From Pseudomonadota bacterium (lineage in GTDB: Bacteria; Pseudomonadota; Gammaproteobacteria; Burkholderiales; Burkholderiaceae_B), in assembly GCA_023427945.1 (NCBI GenBank), contig JAEYZR010000058.1, positions 1 to 17,732 on the forward strand: a DNA stretch of 17,732 nucleotides. The letters run 5' to 3'. The translations under genes and the position numbers were made by a program. Shown here piece after piece: positions 7,848 through 16,190 of this stretch. Within the stretch, counting starts at the first letter, position 1, and every line of letters starts with the position of its first letter. The notes below the pieces were generated by a model, which saw nothing but the letters and a program-made list of their open reading frames with translations, ran no database searches and had not been told where the DNA came from.

Positions 7848-9272
7848 TTACGAATTTGTTACGATTGGCCCGTCCGCCTCCTCAAATTGAACCGGGTTGA
7901 GCTGCAGCTTTCGCATCTTCTCCCACAGGACCTTGCGGCTGATTCCCAGTTGCTGTGCAGTGTCCTGGCGACGCCATCCATTGGCCTGCAACGCGGCCAG
8001 TATCCGAGCGCGCGCGCCCTGCTCGGCCGCGCTCAGCGGCGCCATTTCCTGCACCGCAGAGGCAAGCGTCCCACCCGGAGCAGGCGACGCCACGCGCAAT
8101 CTTGCGAAGATGCGCTCGATACGCACCTCGTCCCAGACACCCAGCTGGCGGCGCACCAGTCCAATGCGCTCGGCGATGTTGGAGAGTTCGCGTACGTTAC
8201 CGGGATAGGAGGCAGCACCAACGCGGTCAAGAAGCCATTGCGGCGGTTCCTCACGGACAGAGCCATCGTCGGCGGCTTGCCAATGGCGCGCCAGCAGCGC
8301 CCGAAACAGCGCTTTTTTCTCGCTGAGCCCGCGCTCATCCAAGTTCGGCACCCACAGCTCTATCACCGCTATACGGTAATACAGATCGACGCGGAATTCG
8401 CCCCGCGAGACGAGCTCCGCGAGGTTCTTGTTCGTGGCGGCAACGAGTCGAAAATTGATGGCGATCTCCTGAGTCGAGCCCAGGCGCGTCACGGCGCTGC
8501 TCTCGAGCACGCGCAAGAGTTTGACCTGCTGGTAGAGCGGCAGATCGCCGATTTCATCCAGGAACAACGTGCCGCCATCTGCCTGTTCAAAATAGCCCTT
8601 GTGCGCCCCTGACGCACCGGTGAAAGCCCCTTTCGCATGGCCAAAAAAATGCGCCTCGAACAGCCCCTCGGGGACTGCGCCGCAATTCACGGCCACAAAA
8701 GGGCCTTTACGTGCGGGGGAACTGTCGTGCAGGCGCTGGGCGATGTGCTCCTTCCCTACGCCGGTTTCCCCGAATACGATCACGTTGCTGCGCGAATCGG
8801 CAAACAGGTCGACTTCGGCCAGCAAGGACGCCATCACTTCGGAGACGGCCACAAAAGGTGCGCGACAAGCCGGTGCCAGATGCTTGGGAGCACTTACCAA
8901 ACGTAAAACACGCCCCAAGAGACTGCGCAACTCGGCACTGGTGAACGATGCCGGCAAGGTGTGCGAATAGGCCGGCGGATAGTAACGGGGGTCATAGCCG
9001 CGGGTTTCGGCGGCCACCCAGATCACAGGCACGGCCTGCGCCGACAGCCACTCCTGCCCCGCAAAGTTCGCATCGCCCACCATCGTGACCGACACCAGCG
9101 CCAGCATCATGCGGGCGGGGTCGCGTTCGGGCAGCAGGACATCCGGCCCCACCACATGAATGACCCGCACATCGAAGCCGGAGAGGGCCTGATCGACGCG
9201 CGAGGCGAAATCGGAGCTGCCCTCCCAAACGTAAAGGTCAATACTCGCAGCGTTGTCGTGAGTCAGTGTCAT
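7848..9272 (-). CDS. sigma-54 dependent transcriptional activator with receiver-like N-terminus
   Basis: This 474-residue bacterial enhancer-binding protein should open sigma-54 promoters by ATP hydrolysis. The AAA+ domain (about 138-370) has Walker A GETGVGKE (168-175), the sigma-54 contact loop GAFTGA (215-220), Walker B GGTLFLDE (233-240), the arginine-finger region FRVDLYYR (293-300) and GNVREL (358-363). A Fis-type helix-turn-helix occupies about 433-456 ([21 protein letters not shown]). Residues 1-125 look like a receiver fold but lack the expected phospho-acceptor: the probable beta-3 strand MLALVSV is not followed by Asp. The ATG is 6 nt after the tadG stop, so it is the last gene of the tad operon and probably controls pilus genes. 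No strong ribosome binding site is present; coupling to tadG translation is likely. Confidence 0.93.
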   Translation of the reverse strand: MTLTHDNAASIDLYVWEGSSDFASRVDQALSGFDVRVIHVVGPDVLLPERDPARMMLALVSVTMVGDANFAGQEWLSAQAVPVIWVAAETRGYDPRYYPPAYSHTLPASFTSAELRSLLGRVLRLVSAPKHLAPACRAPFVAVSEVMASLLAEVDLFADSRSNVIVFGETGVGKEHIAQRLHDSSPARKGPFVAVNCGAVPEGLFEAHFFGHAKGAFTGASGAHKGYFEQADGGTLFLDEIGDLPLYQQVKLLRVLESSAVTRLGSTQEIAINFRLVAATNKNLAELVSRGEFRVDLYYRIAVIELWVPNLDERGLSEKKALFRALLARHWQAADDGSVREEPPQWLLDRVGAASYPGNVRELSNIAERIGLVRRQLGVWDEVRIERIFARLRVASPAPGGTLASAVQEMAPLSAAEQGARARILAALQANGWRRQDTAQQLGISRKVLWEKMRKLQLNPVQFEEADGPIVTNS

Positions 9273-9278
9273 GGCAGC

Positions 9279-11513
9279 TCAGAAAACGAGGCGCGCTCGG
9301 CTGCATTGAAGTTCATACAGGCGCACCTCGGTCGTCCCGATCTTGATGCCGAGGACATCGCGCAAGGCACCCTCAACCACGGTTTTGCCCACCAGGTCCA
9401 GCGGCCCGGTCAACCACGAGAAAACGTCACCCAGCAGATTGCACAGCGCCCCGCAGGACTGAGTCCCGGGGGGAGTGCCCGCACCGAACTTCGGATCGGT
9501 ACGCAGGTAGGACGCCAGATTATTGATCGCACAGTTGTTGAAGTTGAGCGCGCTGAGCACGCCTTGGCAGCTCTCGGTCAGCAAACCGCCCAGCAACACG
9601 CCACCCAGCACGGCATCGAGTGTCCCGAGGTTGTGGCCTGTCACCGAGGCGCGATAGGCAGTCCAGACGGAGCCAGGCCCCCACTTGGTCGTCAAGCCAA
9701 GCGCACCGGCCCCCAGCGGCACCCTGTCCAGTTGCCAGTCACCCACACCAGGCGCAGTGGAACCGCCAGAGGTCACACCATTCTTTATGATGTCGACGGT
9801 ATTGCCATCGATGATGTATTGGCCAGTCGACCGTTTTGCCCCCCGGTCCAGATACATTTTTGCCAGCGCTCTGTAGTCTGCGGTTGGTTGCGTTGAATTG
9901 GGAAATACGGGTGTGAGAATGCCGGTGGTCACATCGGTCAGCCACTGGGTCAGCTGGGTGCCGAACGCACCACTGTTGCCGCCGTCCGTATGCAGCAGCG
10001 GAAAAACGGTCGTATCGGTCACATCGAACTGGACCGTGCCCGGCGTTGGCGAGAACGACAGCGGCTTCAGCCCGCTTGAGAGCAACTTGATCTCGGGCAA
10101 CAGGAAAGACAGTTTGAGCGTCACCACCGCAGGTGGCAGGACGGCCCCGTCGCAAGGCCTGGCCTTGGAGAAACGCTGCGATTCGCCCGGATCGGCAAAA
10201 CACGCATGAACCAGTGAAGAAGCCACGGCCAGCTTGACTGTCTTGGGCTCGGCGAAGCAATCGATGTCGGTGATCTCGGCGCTGGCCCGCGCCACGTCCA
10301 GCATGATCGGCAGATGGATGCGCGCGGAAATTCCCAGGGGCAGTTTGCTCAGGATGCCGCCGGCGAATTTATCTGTGTCGATGTTGATGAACACGCGCAC
10401 CTGCGCGTTGTAGGCCATCGTCCCCACGCCTCCGACCCCAATGGAGGGCGGCTCGATGATGCCGGCCTGCACCGTGATGGTGTCGCCCAGCACGCGCAGC
10501 GGTTTGACTTGCACGCCGTACGCGCCGGCCGTTTCGATGGCCGCTGAAATGAGGGACAAGACATTCACGCTGGCCTGCAGCGCGGTATCTTTCGTGGAAG
10601 TCGCGATATGACCAAACAAACTTGAGCTGGCGTCGGTCGAGAACAGCCAGATAGGCTGAATGCCGATATCCGGATTCAGGCGCAATGCGTTGGCCAGGGC
10701 AGTGACATCTGCGGTGACAGCCGAAGGCGAACTTTTGCGCAAGGCCTCCACACTGGCCTGCAGCAACTGCGACACCGTCACATTGACGGCGGCGGCCTGG
10801 TCTGCCGTGATCAGGTTCAGGTCCACGCCTGCCAGCGGTCCGCCGCCGGGAAGAATCGTTTGCAAGGCCTCCAGGAGCCCCGAGGGCGTGACGGTTGCAT
10901 TGGCAACGCCCGCATAGCTCAACAGGCGCACGTCCGGCGTCAAGCCGACAAAGCCGAGCAGCTCCATCAACGGTGCGGAAGGGTTGGTTCGGGCCAGCTC
11001 CGCGCCTACCGTGAACGTCGCCGACGGGGCCGACAGCGTGGCAATCGCCGTCGCACTGATCTCCGACCCTCCACCGATGACCGGAACGATCGGATCGTAG
11101 TGTTTGTTGATGGCAACGCGCACGGCGTTGGACTCGGTTATCGAGGCACCGGGTACGAGCCCGTCGCCACTGGCGGCGATGGTTGACTCGTCCCACCTGG
11201 CGCAATTGACGGCGACATCCTGGGCAAGCAGGGGCTGCGTACCGCCGGGGACCTGAGCAATGGCGTTGTTGCGCCCGACCGTCATGGCATTGGCACACGT
11301 CACTGCGCTGGGCGTATTGGTCATCACGCGCACCGCCGACAGTGCCGCCAGATCGGCGGCATTCTGCATTTCCCGCTTCATGTAGAAACGCCAGCCGATC
11401 TCAGCGGAGCCAAGCAGGATGACGCCCACCAGTATGGCAAAGGCCACCGGCACGAGGATGGATCCCTGCTGGCGCTTTGACGCGGGCGCGCCGAAACGAG
11501 TGGGCCTGTTCAT
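9279..11513 (-). CDS. tadG: TadG-like Flp pilus assembly protein
   Basis: A 744-residue protein with one N-terminal membrane segment (about 19-38) followed by the hallmark KREMQNAADLAALSAVR stretch (46-62) of TadG and related Tad membrane proteins. The rest is predicted periplasmic. TadG is thought to be a pseudopilin-like or envelope-anchoring factor needed for Flp fibre assembly. The start is set by coupling: TAA of the DUF3613 gene at 11517-11515 is followed by G and then ATG at 11513. A start further upstream would add 54 residues without Tad features and overlap the previous gene. No von Willebrand A metal site (DxSxS) is seen, unlike some TadG proteins. Ten cysteines in the periplasmic part suggest disulfides, with clusters near the middle and the C-terminus. 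Confidence 0.88.
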   Translation of the reverse strand: MNRPTRFGAPASKRQQGSILVPVAFAILVGVILLGSAEIGWRFYMKREMQNAADLAALSAVRVMTNTPSAVTCANAMTVGRNNAIAQVPGGTQPLLAQDVAVNCARWDESTIAASGDGLVPGASITESNAVRVAINKHYDPIVPVIGGGSEISATAIATLSAPSATFTVGAELARTNPSAPLMELLGFVGLTPDVRLLSYAGVANATVTPSGLLEALQTILPGGGPLAGVDLNLITADQAAAVNVTVSQLLQASVEALRKSSPSAVTADVTALANALRLNPDIGIQPIWLFSTDASSSLFGHIATSTKDTALQASVNVLSLISAAIETAGAYGVQVKPLRVLGDTITVQAGIIEPPSIGVGGVGTMAYNAQVRVFINIDTDKFAGGILSKLPLGISARIHLPIMLDVARASAEITDIDCFAEPKTVKLAVASSLVHACFADPGESQRFSKARPCDGAVLPPAVVTLKLSFLLPEIKLLSSGLKPLSFSPTPGTVQFDVTDTTVFPLLHTDGGNSGAFGTQLTQWLTDVTTGILTPVFPNSTQPTADYRALAKMYLDRGAKRSTGQYIIDGNTVDIIKNGVTSGGSTAPGVGDWQLDRVPLGAGALGLTTKWGPGSVWTAYRASVTGHNLGTLDAVLGGVLLGGLLTESCQGVLSALNFNNCAINNLASYLRTDPKFGAGTPPGTQSCGALCNLLGDVFSWLTGPLDLVGKTVVEGALRDVLGIKIGTTEVRLYELQCSRARLVF

Positions 11514-11514
11514 C

Positions 11515-11901
11515 TTAATTCGAAGAGTTATTTTCGAGTCGCTGTTCGAAAAGCTCGGGTTGTGGATAAGTGAAGCTCTCGACATAACGCTTCCAGGATG
11601 CGGAAGCGACCGGGCCGAGAATGCCGAGTTCGTGGCCGGCGTGACGTCCGTCGGCCTGGGCGGCAAGCAAGGCACGGGTGGTATGCCCCACGGCCATCGT
11701 TGCAGGCTCCCCCCTGCGCACCGCCGCAGCCTGGGCGTCGGGCGTCTGCGCTGCGTCGACCTGGTGCACGACCGGCGCTTCGGCGCCCATCGACATGCGT
11801 GGCAGCACAGCGATGGCCAGGGCGACGCCCAGCAGAGCCACCAGGGACCAGCGCTGCGCTGCGGATGCGCGCATTGCGCGAGAAAGGGATGTGGAAATCA
11901 T
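11515..11901 (-). CDS. small exported DUF3613-like protein in the tad operon
   Basis: A 128-residue protein with an N-terminal signal peptide (basic start, hydrophobic core about 18-33, probable cleavage near A40). The conserved part (about 70-118) reads GHTTRALLAAQADGR, then a glycine/proline turn, then WKRYVESFTYPQP. I recognise this as the DUF3613 family found in tad loci of Burkholderiales, mainly from memory of the pattern. Function is unknown; periplasmic location is inferred. The ATG at 11901 has TAAGGA about 9 nt upstream. It begins 14 bp after the tadD stop and its own stop is 1 nt from the tadG ATG, so it is firmly embedded in the operon and may assist secretin or pseudopilin assembly. 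Confidence 0.75.
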   Translation of the reverse strand: MISTSLSRAMRASAAQRWSLVALLGVALAIAVLPRMSMGAEAPVVHQVDAAQTPDAQAAAVRRGEPATMAVGHTTRALLAAQADGRHAGHELGILGPVASASWKRYVESFTYPQPELFEQRLENNSSN

Positions 11902-11915
11902 GGCGAGCGTCCTTA

Positions 11916-12890
11916 TCAGCGCACGAGCGGCGTGTTGGCGAGGAAATTCGTGACGGGAGAATGCATGCCCACTTCGGCGGACTGCGTGGATGCCAGACGC
12001 GGTCTGGCCTGTGCGGCACTGGGTGGATCGTTGTACGGGGATCGCGTGGCCGCTGGCGCTACGCTTTCAGGCGTCTGGACAGTGACTTGCGTATCGCGCG
12101 CGGGTGTTTGCCCGGCCGCGGCATCCGACACCACGACAGGGATGCGGGTCTGCTGTGCCAGCACGGACAACTGTGCCCTGGCCTGCTCAGACATATTGGC
12201 CTGATTCATCACGCGCTCGGCACGTTCGGTCTGACCTTCGACCAGCAGCAACAGGACAAGGTTGGCAATGACTTTGTTGCTGCCTGGATTCAGTTCAGCC
12301 GCCTGCCCCAACGGCAGGCGCGCACCTGCCACGTCGCCCGCACGCAGTCGGGCATAGCCCAGATCGCTCAGGATGTCGGCATCGGTCGGACGCAGGCGCG
12401 ATGCCTTGCCCAGGTCGTCGGCCGCCTGGGCAAAGTCGCCACGAGCGCCAGCCAGCAGCCCTAATCCGTGCCAGCCTTCTGCCGCCTTGCCACTTGCGAC
12501 CAGCTTGCGATAGACCACTTCGCTTTCTGCCGGCTGTCCGGTCAGGCGCAAGGCATTGGCCTGCAGGGGTGCGATGTCGGGCGTGTTGCCATATTGCTGA
12601 ATGTAGGCATCCACATAGGCCAGCGCAGCGAAGTGGCGGCCCTGCTCCATCGATTGCGCAATCAGCGACAGGAACATCTCGGGTTGCGAAGGCATGGCCT
12701 TGCGCGACGCCTCGTCCTCTGCCTGTCTGGCCTGGGCCTGTATCTGCTGCTGTTCCTGCATGAGCTGGTAGGCTGTCTGGGGCGTGGATGTGCATCCCGC
12801 CAGCAGCAGGCCAGCCATGCCAAGCGCTGCCATTCCCCCCGTTCGGCGCATGGCCATGCGTGGCGGTGCCAAAAATTCAAACATGCCCAT
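11916..12890 (-). CDS. tadD: TadD-like TPR lipoprotein
   Basis: A 324-residue lipoprotein: the signal sequence ends in LLAGC with C33 lipidated and threonine at +2, predicting the outer membrane. Residues about 70-235 form tetratricopeptide repeats (for example AAEGWHGLGLLAGARGDF and ADILSDLGYARLRAGDV). The tail (about 250-324) is Pro/Ala/Ser-rich and probably disordered. TadD is the pilotin-like factor that helps the secretin RcpA reach or assemble in the outer membrane. The ATG at 12890 is supported by a perfect AGGAGG six bases upstream, inside the end of tadC. M12 would give a shorter, more typical lipoprotein signal but has no comparable ribosome binding site. Confidence 0.9.
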   Translation of the reverse strand: MGMFEFLAPPRMAMRRTGGMAALGMAGLLLAGCTSTPQTAYQLMQEQQQIQAQARQAEDEASRKAMPSQPEMFLSLIAQSMEQGRHFAALAYVDAYIQQYGNTPDIAPLQANALRLTGQPAESEVVYRKLVASGKAAEGWHGLGLLAGARGDFAQAADDLGKASRLRPTDADILSDLGYARLRAGDVAGARLPLGQAAELNPGSNKVIANLVLLLLVEGQTERAERVMNQANMSEQARAQLSVLAQQTRIPVVVSDAAAGQTPARDTQVTVQTPESVAPAATRSPYNDPPSAAQARPRLASTQSAEVGMHSPVTNFLANTPLVR

Positions 12891-12892
12891 CC

Positions 12893-13882
12893 TCAGCCTC
12901 CTGATACGCGGGACAACCCACGAATGACGGCCAGAAAACCTGCTCCGCCAGTAATGATCATCAAACCCGGCAACAAGGTCAGCACCATGACGCCGGTCAT
13001 CTTGACCGTCAGTTTCCCGATCTTCTCTTTCATGCCCATGCGTCGTTTTTCACGAACGCGTTCGCCGAACCTTGCCAGAGGTTCCTGGACGGCACCGCCA
13101 TGTCGATCGACCTGAGCGATCAGTTTGCAGATGGCTGACAGGTCATCGTTATCGAAGCCGGTCGCCATGCGGGCCAGGGACTGCTCACGCGAGCGTCCAC
13201 GGCTGTGCAGCTCGGCAGCAAATCGCAGCTCGCCAGCCAACACGGGCATGACATGACTGAAGTCCTGGATGACGGTATGCAGACTCTGGTCCATGGACAG
13301 ACCCACACCTTGCAACAGCTTGAGCAAATCGATCAGCAGCGGCAGTTCTTCCTCGACCGCCTTTTTGCGACGCCTGGCCCGCCGCAGCAACACCCACTTG
13401 GGCAGCATGTAGCCCGCGGCAGCCCCGAAAAACACGCCAATGCTGTACCTCAGAACAGGCGCGAACTGGGTCATGCCTTCATCGAGAAAGACGCAGACGA
13501 TGACTGGCAGTACGAACATCAACAACACGCGCATGGCGATGAAGCGCGCTTTTGCCTGGGGCACATCGGCAAAGCCACACAGCTCGATCAGTTGCTTGTC
13601 CTCGCCTGGCAGGAAGCTGTCTGCAAAGCGGCCTTCGCCAATCCGCACGCCCATGTCGTCGGCAATCTTCAATGCCGCCTGTGTATGGCTGCGTTCTGCC
13701 AGTTCGCGATCCAGCGCAGCGGCAAGGCGCGAGTCCCGGCTGGCCAGCGCCCGCTCGACACCCTGACGATGTCGCTGCTGGCGAAAGTGCTTGCGCAACA
13801 GCCCTGCTCCCAGCAACAACATTGCGCAAGCGATCAGCACCAGTGAGGCGGCGAAGAAAAGAGTGGGGTCCACGTATTCCAT
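12893..13882 (-). CDS. tadC: TadC, inner-membrane platform protein of the Tad pilus
   Basis: A 329-residue polytopic protein of the type II secretion F (T2SSF) family. Membrane segments are visible at about 8-29, 118-134, 143-160 and 296-318, and the cytoplasmic T2SSF helical domain spans about 178-295 (EEELPLLIDLLKLLQGVGLSMDQSL). With TadB it forms the inner-membrane platform driven by TadA. The ATG at 13882 is chosen because the following residues begin the first membrane segment and it lies 13 nt after the tadB stop. A reading frame open to 13957 would overlap tadB and add 25 residues with no family resemblance. GGAA lies just upstream as a modest ribosome binding site. Confidence 0.93.
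   Translation of the reverse strand: MEYVDPTLFFAASLVLIACAMLLLGAGLLRKHFRQQRHRQGVERALASRDSRLAAALDRELAERSHTQAALKIADDMGVRIGEGRFADSFLPGEDKQLIELCGFADVPQAKARFIAMRVLLMFVLPVIVCVFLDEGMTQFAPVLRYSIGVFFGAAAGYMLPKWVLLRRARRRKKAVEEELPLLIDLLKLLQGVGLSMDQSLHTVIQDFSHVMPVLAGELRFAAELHSRGRSREQSLARMATGFDNDDLSAICKLIAQVDRHGGAVQEPLARFGERVREKRRMGMKEKIGKLTVKMTGVMVLTLLPGLMIITGGAGFLAVIRGLSRVSGG
12897..12902 (-). promoter_or_regulatory. strong ribosome binding site of tadD
   Basis: A consensus AGGAGG on the minus strand lies 6 nt before the tadD ATG and within the last codons of tadC. It is the best ribosome binding site in this part of the operon and fixes the tadD start. Confidence 0.8.
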
Positions 13883-13895
13883 TGTTTTCCATGCC

Positions 13896-14819
13896 CTAAA
13901 CAGACTTGGCCAGGCGGTACAGCCAATAGGAACCCCCGGTCTGTAAAAAGGCCGCAACGATCAACATCTTGAAGCCCACCGGGTCGTGGTACATGCCCAT
14001 GAAAAGCGCACTGTTGAAAATAATGATGTAGGCCCCGATACCCAGAGGCAAAAGCGCCAGTATCCAGGCCGACAGGCGCACCTCGGCAGACAGCGCGACC
14101 AGTTCCTGGCGAGCCTGTTCGAGATCCCGGATGAATGCAGACATGCGGTCAAGGACCTGATCGCTGCGTCCGCCATAGCGCAGCGTGACAGCGACGAGCG
14201 AAGCCACCAGATAGAGCTCGCGCAGCCCGTACAGACGGGAGACCTGCTCCAGGGCGACATCCAGATCCTTCCCGGTGCGGTTTTGTGCCGCCACGCGCTC
14301 CATGACTTCACGCAGCGGCTGATCGACGCTGGCCGCCGCGCTCTGGAAAGCGGCGCCCAGGCTGCTGCCTATGGTGATCAGGCGCACGACCGCGTCAAGG
14401 AACACTGGCAGTTGCGAGACCATGCGGCGCTGACGTTTGTCGGCCCGGCGCCACAAGAAGAAAACCAGCAGCACCACGGTCACCAAGGCGGCAATGCCTG
14501 CCGCCAGCCAGCCGCCAATCAGGCTGGCCACGGCTGCCGCACAGGCGATGATCAATATCCTGGTCAAGAAGTAGATCGACGTCGGCACGACGCCGGCGCG
14601 CAGAAACAGTTCGTCCAGGCTGGCAATATGCGTCTTCTGAATCTGAACGCGTCTCTCGGCCGGCGCGTCGACGGCACCTTTGCGTCGCGCGTCCAGGCGG
14701 TGCTCGATCATTGCCGTTCCGGCTTCGCGCTGGGCGCCCGACAGGGATATCCTCCACAGCACCACGCCCGCCCCCAGAAGCACGAGCGCCAGCGCAGCGA
14801 TCAACCACGTCATGGCCAT
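13896..14819 (-). CDS. tadB: TadB, inner-membrane platform protein of the Tad pilus
   Basis: A 307-residue T2SSF-family membrane protein and paralogue of TadC. Membrane segments lie at about 4-23, 84-103, 106-123, 250-272 and 283-301, and the cytoplasmic T2SSF domain at about 133-248 contains SQLPVFLDAVVRLITIGSSLGAAF. TadB and TadC together form the platform that passes Flp pilin into the growing fibre. The ATG at 14819 shares its A with the tadA stop (TGATG), a one-base overlap that implies translational coupling. A second ATG two codons later is possible but less well placed. Confidence 0.94.
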   Translation of the reverse strand: MAMTWLIAALALVLLGAGVVLWRISLSGAQREAGTAMIEHRLDARRKGAVDAPAERRVQIQKTHIASLDELFLRAGVVPTSIYFLTRILIIACAAAVASLIGGWLAAGIAALVTVVLLVFFLWRRADKRQRRMVSQLPVFLDAVVRLITIGSSLGAAFQSAAASVDQPLREVMERVAAQNRTGKDLDVALEQVSRLYGLRELYLVASLVAVTLRYGGRSDQVLDRMSAFIRDLEQARQELVALSAEVRLSAWILALLPLGIGAYIIIFNSALFMGMYHDPVGFKMLIVAAFLQTGGSYWLYRLAKSV

Positions 14820-16174
14820 CAGCGTCTCCGGTTCCAGAAACCGCCGCCGCCCTCGGCAGGAGCCTCGGGTATCTCAGGGCGCAATGCGTCCTTGCATCGG
14901 GCCAGTTTGTGCGTGTGCGGATGAATGCCCAGCCCTATCCACCGATCGCGCTCTTCGCCATCGGCGGTGATGAAAGCCTCGTAGCGGTAGAGTTCCTGGG
15001 TGGTAATGACGTTATCGCCCATGCCTGTCACTTCAGTGACGGACAGCACCCGACGCTTGCCGTTGGACAGTCGTCCGATCTGGACGATGAAATCCAGCGC
15101 GCTGGCGATCTGGCGGCGCAGGCTGTCTTCGCTCCCCTGAAAACCAGCGAAACCGGCCAGCATTTCGATACGGTAGAGGCACTCGCGCGGCGAGTTGGCA
15201 TGGATGGTCGCCATCGATCCGTCGTGTCCGGTATTCATGGCCTGCAACATGTCCATCACTTCGGCTCCGCGCACCTCGCCCACGACCACCCGGTCAGGAC
15301 GCATGCGCAGGCTGTTGCGGATCAGGTCGCGAATGCTGACCAGACCGCCCCCATCGAAACCGCCCTGCCGCGATTCAAGCCGAACGACATGGGGGTGGTT
15401 CAGTGAGAGCTCGGCGGTGTCCTCGACGGTCACCACCCGCTCGTTCTCCGGCACGAAGAAAGCCAGAGCATTCAGCAGTGATGTCTTGCCCGAACTCGTG
15501 CCGCCCGACACCAGTATGTTGCAGCGATTGGCCACGGCGACGTTGAGCAACCGGTAGATTTCGTCGTCGAACGTTCCCAGGGTGAGCAGATCCTGCGGTT
15601 TGAGGGGATCCTGGCGAAACTTTCGGATCGACACCATAGGACCATCGACAGCCAACGGTTCGATGACCACATTCAGCCGCCCGCCGTCGGGCAGGCGCGC
15701 ATCGACCATAGGCGCCGATTCGTCCAGACGCCGGCCCAGGGGGGCCAGAATGCGGCGAACAATACGCAGCACGTGCTGATTATCGGTAAAGCGCAGCGCC
15801 TCTTTCTTCAGCACACCACGCCGCGACACAAAGACGTTTTGAAAACCGTTGATCAGGATGTCTTCGACCGAATGATCAGACAACAGGTCTTCCAGTGGTC
15901 CAAGCCCGGCCAGCTCCTTGGTCAGGGCGGTGGCGATTTCGCGCGACTCGCGCTCGTTGATGGCGACGCGCCTGTGTCGCACGAAGCTGGACACCTCGAT
16001 ATCCACGAATTCCTGGATAGCCTGGCGCGACCAGCGTCCGAACTCCGCTCCCAGCTCTTCGATTCGGGTCAGCAGGTGTTCATAGGCCTCCGCCTTGATC
16101 TCCAGATAACGTGCGGACGCATTGAAGTCGTCCTCGGCATCACTGAATTCCACTATCGCAGTCATGTTCATCAT
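14819..16174 (-). CDS. tadA: TadA/CpaF ATPase of the Tad pilus
   Basis: A 451-residue hexameric secretion ATPase of the TadA/CpaF branch of the type II/IV superfamily; it powers Flp pilus extension and retraction from the cytoplasmic side. Walker A GGTSSGKT is at 224-231, the Asp-box region VTVEDTAEL at 248-256, the Walker B region RPDRVVVGEVRG at 292-303, and the His-box HDGSMATIHANS at 317-328. Residues 75-185 form the N-terminal domain, with LGPLEDLLSD and ILINGFQNVFV. The N-terminus has three close methionines (16174, 16171, 16165); none has a strong ribosome binding site, so the exact start is uncertain by up to three residues. It begins about 16 bp after the tadZ stop. Confidence 0.97.
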   Translation of the reverse strand: MMNMTAIVEFSDAEDDFNASARYLEIKAEAYEHLLTRIEELGAEFGRWSRQAIQEFVDIEVSSFVRHRRVAINERESREIATALTKELAGLGPLEDLLSDHSVEDILINGFQNVFVSRRGVLKKEALRFTDNQHVLRIVRRILAPLGRRLDESAPMVDARLPDGGRLNVVIEPLAVDGPMVSIRKFRQDPLKPQDLLTLGTFDDEIYRLLNVAVANRCNILVSGGTSSGKTSLLNALAFFVPENERVVTVEDTAELSLNHPHVVRLESRQGGFDGGGLVSIRDLIRNSLRMRPDRVVVGEVRGAEVMDMLQAMNTGHDGSMATIHANSPRECLYRIEMLAGFAGFQGSEDSLRRQIASALDFIVQIGRLSNGKRRVLSVTEVTGMGDNVITTQELYRYEAFITADGEERDRWIGLGIHPHTHKLARCKDALRPEIPEAPAEGGGGFWNRRR

Positions 16175-16190
16175 CCGGGATTCTTGCTAC

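Noticed and set aside
8961..9896. 311-codon plus-strand frame across the regulator and tadG
   Set aside because: It is antisense to two well-supported genes, has a low-complexity His/Gln/Arg-rich composition, no family resemblance, and arises from GC-rich third positions.
11514..11675. 54-residue N-terminal extension of tadG
   Set aside because: It overlaps most of the conserved DUF3613 region, lacks a signal or Tad features, and the TAA-G-ATG junction gives a better start.
13205..13846. 213-codon plus-strand frame opposite tadC
   Set aside because: It is the antisense shadow of a clear T2SSF gene, rich in His and Gln.
13986..14924. 312-codon plus-strand frame opposite tadB
   Set aside because: It mirrors the tadB coding sequence, has a skewed His/Gln/Arg composition and no recognisable domain or ribosome binding site.
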